A stretch of 54,163 nucleotides of DNA. Source: Methanobacteriota archaeon. GTDB lineage: Archaea > Halobacteriota > Methanomicrobia > Methanomicrobiales > Methanomicrobiaceae. Below the pieces are notes generated by a model. The model searched no databases. It saw only the letters and a list, made by a program, of their open reading frames with translations, and had not been told where the DNA came from. This document shows positions 8,170-15,169 of the stretch, piece by piece. The number at the start of each line of letters is the position of its first letter. Positions within the stretch are counted from its first letter, which is position 1. A program made the position numbers and the translations under genes. The stretch is from contig JAEWWL010000050.1 of the NCBI GenBank assembly GCA_023396365.1, positions 1-54,163 on the forward strand. Direction: 5' to 3'.

Positions 8170-9192
8170 TCACCGCAAATCCATCCTCATAAACCTGACA
8201 TAGGCAATTCCGAAAAATACAACAGGATATGCAATTAAAAATACTATATTGCCCCAGATTTTCCCTAATATATCTTCAAAATCTATACCCATCTTAGAAT
8301 AGTCATAAAAATGGACATCTTCTGCACCTTTGAACGCCCAGAAAAACGACGGTTTTGTCAGAGCAGTACCAATATATAAATAGTTATTTTTTATTGAAAA
8401 ATATTCAACAGTGTTTTCAATAATTTTTTGAGTTGAATAATAATTGCTCAATTCATTATAATCATTAAATTCAAACCCATTGCTGTCAACAATAACAGGT
8501 TCCGGACCGATTATCAGATCACTCGCACAAGGAGCTACAATGGTTGCAACGTATGCCAGAATGATAAATAAAATTAAAGAATAAATCAATGAAGTTCCAC
8601 TGTTTTTTGTCAGCGACGACATCATAAGCGACATTGAAAAAATGCCAGACAGGTACAGAATTGTTATACCACAAAGGATTGATATTGAAATAAAATCCTC
8701 TCCTGAGGGCACTACACTTAACAAAAATAAAATTGCAGTAACAAGAACAAAAAGACCTGCTGTAGCTACGGCCAATGCCCCTATTCCTCCAATTGCTTTT
8801 CCATTTATTAGTTCGTCCCTGTAAAGTGGATGGGAAAGAATGGATTTTATTGAACCTGATTCTTTTTCTTTAGTAATTAAATTAAAACCTGCCGATATTG
8901 CAATTAAAGGCCCAAAAATATAACCGGAAAGACCACTTACAATCCCATAATATATATTAACCGGTGAAGGATTATATATTGCATCACCATAATGAATCAC
9001 CCCATATTCATCAAGATATGTACTTCCGGAATTTGCATATGCTTCCATCTCTCCATTATATTTTTTATATTCGCTGATCACAGAAACACCGGCTATAAGT
9101 ATCAACATAAAAAAAAGTGCAAGAAATTTTTTGCCTAATATCTGATCAAAGAACTCTTTTTTTGAAACAATAAATACTCTTTCTAAATTCAA
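8170..9192 (-). CDS. ABC-2 type permease, second permease of module 1
   Basis: A 340-residue ABC-2 permease with the same plan as the other three: N-terminal amphipathic start (NLERVFIVSKKEFFDQILG), about six membrane helices, a long outer loop, the block ITKEKESGSIKSILSHPLYRDELINGKAIGG and the C-terminal FFGIAYVRFMRMDLR. It starts with TTG at 9192, 11 bp after the previous permease stop. A GGTGG tract lies upstream. It corresponds to 3703-4692 in module 2 (both have ITKE rather than ISGE in the cytoplasmic block). Substrate unknown. Confidence 0.85.
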   Translation of the reverse strand: MNLERVFIVSKKEFFDQILGKKFLALFFMLILIAGVSVISEYKKYNGEMEAYANSGSTYLDEYGVIHYGDAIYNPSPVNIYYGIVSGLSGYIFGPLIAISAGFNLITKEKESGSIKSILSHPLYRDELINGKAIGGIGALAVATAGLFVLVTAILFLLSVVPSGEDFISISILCGITILYLSGIFSMSLMMSSLTKNSGTSLIYSLILFIILAYVATIVAPCASDLIIGPEPVIVDSNGFEFNDYNELSNYYSTQKIIENTVEYFSIKNNYLYIGTALTKPSFFWAFKGAEDVHFYDYSKMGIDFEDILGKIWGNIVFLIAYPVVFFGIAYVRFMRMDLR

Positions 9193-9203
9193 TTAAACCA
9201 CCT

Positions 9204-10217
9204 TCACCTCAGATCCATTCTCATGAATTTTACATAGGCTATTCCAAAAAAAATAGCAGGAAACATCACTAGTGCAAATAATTTAGTCCAGATACTTTCA
9301 AGTATTTCAAAGGTTGAAGGCTCATTTTCAAGAACAGAAAGACTATCGCCTCCATTCATCTCCATAGTGAAAAGATAAGACGATGTTCTTGTAAAAGGCT
9401 CAACAATTCCAGAGAATACTCTTTGAATGGAAAATACTGACAAAATTTCTTGCAAATCAATTTTTTTATTCATATAATCAAGTTTTGCATCCTGAAAATA
9501 CTGTATTTCACCGGCAGACATGGAAGAAATGTCGTTTACATAGATCGTTTTTGGCTCATCTCCCAGAATTAGATAGCCTGAGACCTCAAGTCCTGCAACA
9601 GGAACCAAGTATGAGAAGATGAAAAGTATGGATAAAGATATAATCAATGCACCACTGCTACTTTTACAAATTGCTGAAGACATAAGTGCAAGAGAGAAAT
9701 TAGCAATTAGAAATAATAAAACAAGAAACCCCACAACACATATTTTCCCAAATGAATTCAAATCAGGAACTATTCCGTTTATAAGCATCAGTGCAATAAC
9801 AATTGCAAAGACAATGGTTTCTGCAAAAAGCAAAGATATTATTCCTCCAATGGCCTTTCCATTGATTATTTCATCCCGGTAAACAGGATGAGAGAGAAGA
9901 GATTTTAGCGAACCGGATTCCCTTTCACCTGAAATCAGATTAAAACCAATTGCTATGGCAATAATGGCCCCAAATCCATAATACCCCAAATTTTCCGTTA
10001 TACTTCCAAATACTATTACAGGAGTTGGAGGAATCAGGTAAACATCACTACTCCCGGATTTATACTCATCAAGCACGTTGTAATATTCACTTATACCATC
10101 AAAAGCACCAATTCCTACAATAATTGAAAACAAAATGAGCAGGAGAAAGAATTTCTTGCTAGTGATATTCCCGACAAATTCCTTTTTAGCAACAATAAAA
10201 ACTCTTTCAAATGTCAC
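9204..10217 (-). CDS. ABC-2 type permease, first permease of module 1
   Basis: A 337-residue ABC-2 permease. The open frame runs back to 10283, overlapping the ATPase, but GTG at 10217 (reading VTFERVFIVAKKEF) fits better. It lies 1 bp after the ATPase TAA, has the SD GGAGGG inside the ATPase C-terminus (YRRE), and aligns with the starts of the three paralogues. It carries ISGERESGSLKSLLSHPVYRDEIINGKAIGG and ends FFGIAYVKFMRMDLR. The gene order and coupling copy those of module 2 exactly. Confidence 0.85.
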   Translation of the reverse strand: MTFERVFIVAKKEFVGNITSKKFFLLLILFSIIVGIGAFDGISEYYNVLDEYKSGSSDVYLIPPTPVIVFGSITENLGYYGFGAIIAIAIGFNLISGERESGSLKSLLSHPVYRDEIINGKAIGGIISLLFAETIVFAIVIALMLINGIVPDLNSFGKICVVGFLVLLFLIANFSLALMSSAICKSSSGALIISLSILFIFSYLVPVAGLEVSGYLILGDEPKTIYVNDISSMSAGEIQYFQDAKLDYMNKKIDLQEILSVFSIQRVFSGIVEPFTRTSSYLFTMEMNGGDSLSVLENEPSTFEILESIWTKLFALVMFPAIFFGIAYVKFMRMDLR

Positions 10218-10218
10218 A

Positions 10219-11124
10219 TTATTCCCTCCTGTAGACATTAAGAAATAATTCTTCAAGAGGCGGGTATTCAAGATGCATCTCAATTATTTTAAAATCCTTT
10301 CTTAAATAGTTGGAAATATCCTTTCTGATATCTTTTTTTGTAGAAATAACAGCACGATTTTTGTTTATTTCAATATTAATAATCTCAGGATGCACAATTT
10401 CAGGAAGTGGTTCTTCTGTTTCAAGAATTATTTTTAAAGGGATTTGACTTTTTTCAATAAGCTGCTTTTCAACATCTTCAACTGTACCTTTGGCAACCAG
10501 TTCTCCCTGTGATAATATTCCAAGTGTTTTGCAGACCTTTTTTACTTCTGATAAAACATGAGAACATATTAGTATAGTCTTTCCTTCATCCGATAAATGA
10601 TGAATAATTTTCCTGAACTGAAATACTCCTTCAGGGTCAAGATTGGCTGTCGGCTCGTCCAGGATTATCACTTTAGGATCGTTTAAAAGAGCCTGTGCAA
10701 GACCAAGACGCTGGTTCATTCCCCGGGAATATCCGCTGACAGTCTGGGTGACATCTTTTAGTTTTACAAGTTCGAGAAGATAGTCAATTCTTTCTTTTCG
10801 CTTTTCAGAGTTCATTCCATAAAATTTGCCAACATAATCCAGATTTTGTTCAGCAGTCATATTTCCGTAAAATCCCACATCTTCAGGCAGATAACCGGTG
10901 ATCTCTTTTGCTTTTAATGGATTTCGTGCAACATCTACTCCATCAACAAGGCAGCTTCCGGATGTGGGCTCAATCATTCCGGTGAGCATCAGGATAGTTG
11001 TACTTTTCCCGGCACCGTTAGGACCTAAAAAACCGAATACCTCTCCATCACCAACTTCAAGATTTAGATTATTTACAGCTGCCTTTTCACCGTATATTTT
11101 TGTTAGATTTCTGGTCGTGATCAT
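10219..11124 (-). CDS. ABC transporter ATP-binding protein, module 1
   Basis: A 301-residue ABC ATPase closely related to 5726-6649. Walker A GPNGAGKST, signature YSRGMNQRL, Walker B VIILDEP, D-loop ANLDPEG and the switch CSHVLSEV are all intact, so it should be active. The C-terminal domain ends VYRRE as in the paralogue. It starts at 11124, 66 bp after the stop of the PepSY lipoprotein gene, and is coupled to the permease that follows. The Walker region (TILMLTGMIEPTSGSC) is identical in the two ATPases, while the C-terminal domains differ more. Confidence 0.93.
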   Translation of the reverse strand: MITTRNLTKIYGEKAAVNNLNLEVGDGEVFGFLGPNGAGKSTTILMLTGMIEPTSGSCLVDGVDVARNPLKAKEITGYLPEDVGFYGNMTAEQNLDYVGKFYGMNSEKRKERIDYLLELVKLKDVTQTVSGYSRGMNQRLGLAQALLNDPKVIILDEPTANLDPEGVFQFRKIIHHLSDEGKTILICSHVLSEVKKVCKTLGILSQGELVAKGTVEDVEKQLIEKSQIPLKIILETEEPLPEIVHPEIINIEINKNRAVISTKKDIRKDISNYLRKDFKIIEMHLEYPPLEELFLNVYRRE

Positions 11125-11190
11125 AAAACCCCTGCTCCAAAATTATTAATTTTAATTTTTATTTCTAAAGATGTTACCACAAAAAACCCC

Positions 11191-12336
11191 TCACGGGAAA
11201 TATTTTTTCAGATAATCTATCTGAATATCTTTGTAATAAAGAAGAAGAACCTCTCCTGTATGGGCATCAACAATTGAATACGAGTTATAATAAGAATCAT
11301 CACCCACAGCACCTGTTTTTGATTTCATTTCCAGAATCCAGATTAAACGAACAGGTATGGTATTATCACTGTAAACAGGCATCCCCGTGTCCCAAAATGG
11401 ATCTGCAACTCCAGATTTTTCTTCTTTGTATATTCCACCAGTCTTATCTTCACATATAATGTCTAAATTTTGTGCTTCACCGGGATATTCTTCATTTATC
11501 TTTGATTCAACTATTTTTTTTGCTTCATCAAATGTGACATCAGGAACTTCTGATTCTGATACGAATGTAAGATTTTGAAGGTCAGGAATAGTAAAATGAC
11601 ATTCCACTACTTTTCCGGTAATAGAATCGATAAAAACTAGTAATGTTGCTCCATAACAAGGCAATTCGTTATGAGTAATCTGATAATGTACCAGTATCTC
11701 CGGGGCTTTTCCTTCCTGCTTTAGTTCTGTAAGATTTTCTGTATATCCTGACGAAATTATAGCTGTAAACAGATTTTCAGGGTTTTCTCCAAGTGCCTTT
11801 GTTATAAAGGTCTTTGCAATAGATTCTGCCTCATCAAGTGTGATATCCACACTGCCGTATGGATAAACAAAGCCTGAGGATCTATATACTGTACGTATTT
11901 TGCCTGTTTCAGCATTGATTCTTGCTATATATTCAGTAGATGATGATTTTGTTTTGATATGTTCATATGTGTAGATAGTTCTATTTGGAAGTGTAGCGTC
12001 TGCACTTTCCCATGGAATAGTATCTTCTACTGTTTTTGGTATAAAATCAGGGAATAATTCCAGGAGATAATTACTATAACCATGGAATGTTTCTCTTAAG
12101 CTTTTAGATTCTCCTGTGCTTTTTTCAGGAACAACTGTTTTATTCAAATTTTTTTCATGAATATTGTCTAATTCATCAGGGGCAATCGTTTCTTCATTTG
12201 GGAGATTATTCCCATTATCACTTCCGGAAGTGCAACCGGAACATAGGCAGAATAATACCACCATTATAAATGAAATCAGATACACAAAAGGTATCCATCC
12301 TTTTTTTTTGAACAACTGTGTAAATTTTATTAACAT
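11191..12336 (-). CDS. PepSY-type lipoprotein of module 1
   Basis: A 381-residue predicted lipoprotein. Following KKKGW, residues about 16-34 are hydrophobic and end in LCSGC, a near-canonical lipobox; an Asn/Glu/Thr-rich tether follows. The C-terminal half contains VDITLDEAESIAKTFITKAL and VTFDEAKKIVESKINEEYPG, then PVRLIWILEM and IVDAHTGEVLLLYYKDI, the same repeat architecture as 6944-8092. The frame opens with TTG at 12354; ATG at 12336 has AAGGA upstream and is preferred. As the first gene of module 1, it may sense or restrain a substrate outside the membrane while the ABC complex exports it. That role is inference. Confidence 0.75.
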   Translation of the reverse strand: MLIKFTQLFKKKGWIPFVYLISFIMVVLFCLCSGCTSGSDNGNNLPNEETIAPDELDNIHEKNLNKTVVPEKSTGESKSLRETFHGYSNYLLELFPDFIPKTVEDTIPWESADATLPNRTIYTYEHIKTKSSSTEYIARINAETGKIRTVYRSSGFVYPYGSVDITLDEAESIAKTFITKALGENPENLFTAIISSGYTENLTELKQEGKAPEILVHYQITHNELPCYGATLLVFIDSITGKVVECHFTIPDLQNLTFVSESEVPDVTFDEAKKIVESKINEEYPGEAQNLDIICEDKTGGIYKEEKSGVADPFWDTGMPVYSDNTIPVRLIWILEMKSKTGAVGDDSYYNSYSIVDAHTGEVLLLYYKDIQIDYLKKYFP

Positions 12337-12384
12337 AATACTAATGTCCTTCAAATTGTAATTATTTGACTTATTCTCTCTTCT

Positions 12385-12402
12385 TTAAAAAATAGGATTA
12401 AA
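12385..12402 (-). terminator. T-rich terminator after the small secreted protein gene
   Basis: Directly after the stop at 12403 the minus strand reads CCTATTTTTTAAAG, a U-run typical of archaeal termination. It separates this unit from the ABC module downstream. Confidence 0.4.
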
Positions 12403-12792
12403 TTAGGTATTTATTCTGAAATCAGCAGTGTCACTGTAAGCAGGGCCTATACTTGATGCATAGACTCTAAGAGTATAACTGGTACCTGTGTAAGCTGGAG
12501 AATAAGAATGGCTACCTGTTGAAACAAAATTCGTATTTGGTAGAGAGTAAGTACCTGTATCTGAATTAGCTACTGTACTTCCACCATAGCGTAAATTAGC
12601 ACTTACACTGATACGATCAAAGGTGTCATATAGAGAACCAGCCTGTCCATAATAAGTTATTACATTGCCGGAAGCACTACCTCCACCCAATGCATCAATA
12701 CCGGCCGCACTAACAGGCCCTACAAGAGCAGCGCCTGCCACAAGCGTCATCGCAAGGAGGATGCCGATTTTTTTGAAGCTAAATTTTTTCAT
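12403..12792 (-). CDS. small secreted Gly/Ser/Tyr-rich protein
   Basis: A 129-residue protein with a textbook signal peptide: KKFSFKK, a hydrophobic core ILLAMTLVAGAALVG and a cleavage-like PVSAAG. The mature ~100 residues are rich in Gly, Ser, Thr and Tyr with alternating beta-strand pattern and no cysteine. It ends in a strand-like SDTADFRINT. I do not recognise the family; a surface-layer-associated or secreted beta-sandwich protein is likely. The ATG at 12792 has AAAGGAGAAC upstream. A ~400-nt hairpin-rich leader precedes it. As it sits just 5' of the duplicated ABC modules it could be a substrate or structural partner, but nothing in the sequence proves that. Confidence 0.75.
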   Translation of the reverse strand: MKKFSFKKIGILLAMTLVAGAALVGPVSAAGIDALGGGSASGNVITYYGQAGSLYDTFDRISVSANLRYGGSTVANSDTGTYSLPNTNFVSTGSHSYSPAYTGTSYTLRVYASSIGPAYSDTADFRINT

Positions 12793-13215
12793 TTTAGTTC
12801 TCCTTTTTTAATTCTTTTTGGTTTTTTCTTGTTTTTTTATTTGATTTGTTTTGGTAATTTCTGGTTTTTTTAGTTTTTTCTGGTTTTTCTGGTTTTTCTG
12901 GTTTTTCTGGTTTCTTGTTTTTTCTGGTTTTTAGATTTTTTTTGTGAAGAGGTCTTTTTTCAGGGATTGGTGTATGCCTGATGCATATGATCCATTTTTT
13001 GTGAATTTTTTGCAAATATCTCCCAAGGGCATCTTTGGGAATTTTCCCAAGGAGGATGCAAAAAAACCCCTTTACACAGGGGGCCATCTGTTGTGCCAGC
13101 CAAAAAGAAAATAAACCTTTAAGTGCAAAATAAATTGTTTGGTTTTTAAGTTGCACTTAAAGATCTAAATTTTCTTTTTGAACAATGAGAGGACTGGTAC
13201 TCCTTTTCATTGTTC
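12793..13215 (-). promoter_or_regulatory. long structured 5' leader (copy B) of the small secreted protein gene
   Basis: On the minus strand this leader holds, in order, an AACAATGA/TCATTGTT hairpin (plus coordinates 13181-13214), a perfect 12-bp stem CTTTAAGTGCAA/TTGCACTTAAAG (about 13116-13162), GGCT/GGCC (13082-13101), CCCC-loop-GGGG (13067-13082), and repeated CCCAAGG/CCTTGGG arms (about 13022-13052). A 9-bp tandem run of TTTTTCTGG units follows (12873-12910). The hairpin core recurs as copy A at 2790-3060. The GGCT/GGCC stem needs a G-U pair that exists only on the minus-strand RNA. A 120-codon Lys/Pro-rich frame (12794-13156) spans it but looks like a by-product. Confidence 0.5.
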
Positions 13216-13255
13216 CCCGGTTAAAACTTAGATTCAGGTATTTATTATTAATTTT

Positions 13256-13279
13256 GGGACAAAAACCGAACTGAAAAAA
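13256..13279 (-). promoter_or_regulatory. operator-like motif, copy 2 (upstream of structured leader)
   Basis: The minus strand reads T-run, CAGTTCGGTTTTTG, TCCC: one difference from copy 1. It lies ~40 bp before the first leader hairpin, the place expected for the promoter of the secreted-protein transcript. Confidence 0.6.
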
Positions 13280-13702
13280 GACAAATCGAAAATTGCACCA
13301 TAAAATATATTACTAACAAAAAACAAGATCTGCTATGATTCTATCTGATAATAAAATACTCCACATAAAAGGCTGCTTTTTATAAGAAAATAGATTTTAT
13401 GCACATTCTATATTCAATTCAAATAATATCAGATATGTGCGCTACATTAAATATTGTATATAATCGAATAAAATAACTCATCTATCTATGACCAGGACAA
13501 AAATTTGCATAAATGCACTATTTCAGAAAGATAAGAGACAAAAAATATCATATTTGCACAATTTATTTTTTTAAAGAAATATCTTTTTTTTAATAATGAT
13601 GTTAATACCAAATTTGTTTTACAAATATTAGAGAGATATAATCCGCAATCAAATTGTTCATATGATTAATATTTCTAAATTCAGATAAAACCTGATATTT
13701 TA
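13280..13702. other. A/T-rich divergent intergenic region without genes
   Basis: About 420 bp between two inverted copies of the operator-like motif. It is strongly A/T-rich with stop codons in all frames. It separates the minus-strand secreted-protein unit from the plus-strand 13762 unit, so it is simply the divergent promoter region as far as I can see. No stable hairpins or repeats stand out. Confidence 0.5.
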
Positions 13703-13725
13703 TTTTTCAGTTCGGTTTTTGCCCC
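13703..13725 (+). promoter_or_regulatory. operator-like motif, copy 3 (upstream of 13762 gene)
   Basis: The plus strand reads T-run then CAGTTCGGTTTTTGCCCC, 36 bp before the ATG at 13762 and directly behind the A/T-rich TATTTTATTTTT. In sense orientation it is identical to copy 1. Confidence 0.6.
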
Positions 13726-13761
13726 ATAAAAAAGATATGCTTAAAAATCTAAAATGATTTT

Positions 13762-14214
13762 ATGCCAAGAAAAAATTTAAAATTTTTAATTATTGCAGCG
13801 TTATTGTTAACTTCATTTATACTTATTCCGGCAGTTTCGGCCAAGGAAATAATTTATACCGTTCAGCCATCAGCATATAATGAACCTACAGTCTCAACAA
13901 AACTTATAAGCACAATCAGCCAGAGTGCAACAAACACACACTACATATCAGTTGGAAGCAGTGTTTCAAGCATAGAGGTATTTCTAAACTGGTACTCAAG
14001 CTCGGATGAATTGTCACTTTCGATATATACTCCTTCATCAGCAAAAGTTGGAACCTATTATGACAGCGCCGACGGTGTCAAAGATGGCAAAATTCATATT
14101 GATGTCTCATCCGGTGGAAATTATGTTGAACAGGGAACATGGACTTTCAAAGTTTATGGAAAAAGTATTGAATCTTTATTAAGAACATATCAGCTTACAG
14201 TAAATGAACATTAA
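13762..14214 (+). CDS. secreted PPC-like beta-domain protein, coupled to regulator
   Basis: A 150-residue exported protein. Signal peptide: RKNLK, hydrophobic LIIAALLLTSFILIP, cleavage-like AVSAKE. The mature part resembles a pre-peptidase-C-terminal-like beta-sandwich: VSSIEVFLNWYSSSDELSLSIYTPSS, then GKIHIDVSS and QGTWTFKVYG. No catalytic motif. Its last 11 bp overlap the start of the next gene, so the two are translated together. The mature N-terminus EIIYTVQPS resembles the exported N-terminus LEYTVTPS of that neighbour, hinting at a shared interaction or common origin. It may be an extracellular sensor or partner of the membrane regulator; this is inference. Confidence 0.7.
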   Translation: MPRKNLKFLIIAALLLTSFILIPAVSAKEIIYTVQPSAYNEPTVSTKLISTISQSATNTHYISVGSSVSSIEVFLNWYSSSDELSLSIYTPSSAKVGTYYDSADGVKDGKIHIDVSSGGNYVEQGTWTFKVYGKSIESLLRTYQLTVNEH

Positions 14215-15010
14215 GAAATTAAAAACCGCAAAAATCGCGGGGATTATCTTAATCTCTTTACTTTTTTTTGTCACTATAGCTGATGCTTTAGAATATACCG
14301 TAACTCCTTCAAAAAACTTAGGAAAAATTCCGGGAACACCTTTTGCAGATGAAATAGTAACTGAAGCCCAGCCTATTCCCCTTGCCTTTGTAATGTTTCT
14401 GGCTATATTTCCTCAACTAACTTCAATAAATCTGGAATTGCTTTTTCTGATTAAAGGAATCATATATACAGGATACATCAAAATCAAAAAAATAGCAGAT
14501 GGATCCATAAAAAGAAAAGAAGAACTGTACAATTTAATAAAAGAAAATCCCGGACTGCATTACAGGGAGCTTCAAAGGAAATCCTTTTTAAAAAATGGGA
14601 CTTTTGAGTACCATATTAATCAAATGGAATCCGAAGGTCTGATCAAATCTGTAAAAGATAAAAATAAAGTCAGATATTTTACCAACAGTTTTGAAATATC
14701 ACCAGACAATTTAAAATATATCTCTGTTATGGAAACAGAATCTCTACGAAAAATTATTTTTTTGATCTATTTTAACGCATCAATGAATAATACAGAAATT
14801 GTAAAACAATTAGAGCTTTCAAAATCAGTTATCAGTGAAAATCTCAAATATTTATGTAAAACAAACATAATAGAAACCGAAAGAAAAGGAAAATTCACGT
14901 ATTATACTATTTCAGATAAATATTCAGATAGAATTTTTGACTATATTTCAAATAAATCAATCATTGATAAAAATATATTCTTAACAAATATTGATGAATC
15001 CTCCGGATAA
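14204..15010 (+). CDS. membrane-bound winged-helix transcriptional regulator
   Basis: A 268-residue protein with an N-terminal hydrophobic segment (about 9-27, IAGIILISLLFFVTIADA), a short outer stretch with LEYTVTPS, a second hydrophobic segment (about 61-89) and a cytoplasmic C-terminus. The latter holds two winged helix-turn-helix units: LYNLIKENPGLHYRELQRKS...HINQMESEGLI (about 110-145) and NNTEIVKQLELSKSVISENLKYLCKTNII (about 193-222), each followed by a wing (KVRYFTN, KFTYYTIS). Such proteins are one-component sensors that bind DNA at the membrane. The ATG lies inside the previous gene. A natural target would be the motif repeated upstream of the neighbouring units; this is inference. 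Confidence 0.75.
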   Translation: MNIKKLKTAKIAGIILISLLFFVTIADALEYTVTPSKNLGKIPGTPFADEIVTEAQPIPLAFVMFLAIFPQLTSINLELLFLIKGIIYTGYIKIKKIADGSIKRKEELYNLIKENPGLHYRELQRKSFLKNGTFEYHINQMESEGLIKSVKDKNKVRYFTNSFEISPDNLKYISVMETESLRKIIFLIYFNASMNNTEIVKQLELSKSVISENLKYLCKTNIIETERKGKFTYYTISDKYSDRIFDYISNKSIIDKNIFLTNIDESSG

Positions 15011-15027
15011 TATTTAAAAAAAAATCG

Positions 15028-15054
15028 TTTTTCAAACAGTTCGGCAATTGCCCC
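15028..15054 (+). promoter_or_regulatory. operator-like motif, diverged copy 4 (upstream of 15170 gene)
   Basis: TTTTTC, AAACAGTTCGGC, AATTGCCCC: the same ends as the other copies with a small insertion and a changed middle. It lies 116 bp before the ATG at 15170 and 17 bp after the regulator stop, behind an A/T-rich ATATTTAAAAAAAA. Confidence 0.45.
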
Positions 15055-15169
15055 AGAAATTTCATTAATATCTAAACTAATATTTTTTCATACATATCCT
15101 GAATAAAAATACAGGATGTGAGTCATTATCAGTGTAATCTTATACAATCCAAATGAGGAACTGAATAAA

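Noticed and set aside
12873..12910. Tandem 9-bp repeat (TTTTTCTGG units)
   Set aside because: Simple slippage repeat inside a T-rich leader; units are contiguous with no spacers, so not a CRISPR array.
12794..13156. 120-codon frame across the leader of the small secreted protein, ending 1 bp before that gene
   Set aside because: Half of it is KPEKPEK-type sequence created by a 9-bp DNA repeat. The homologous copy A does not keep the frame, and paired stems are conserved instead. The tight junction to the next gene leaves some doubt.
13256..13725. Inverted pair of the CAGTTCGG motif as ends of a small transposable element
   Set aside because: Two other copies stand alone at gene starts, and the 430 bp between has no coding remnant or target duplication that I can see; a regulatory site explains all copies better.
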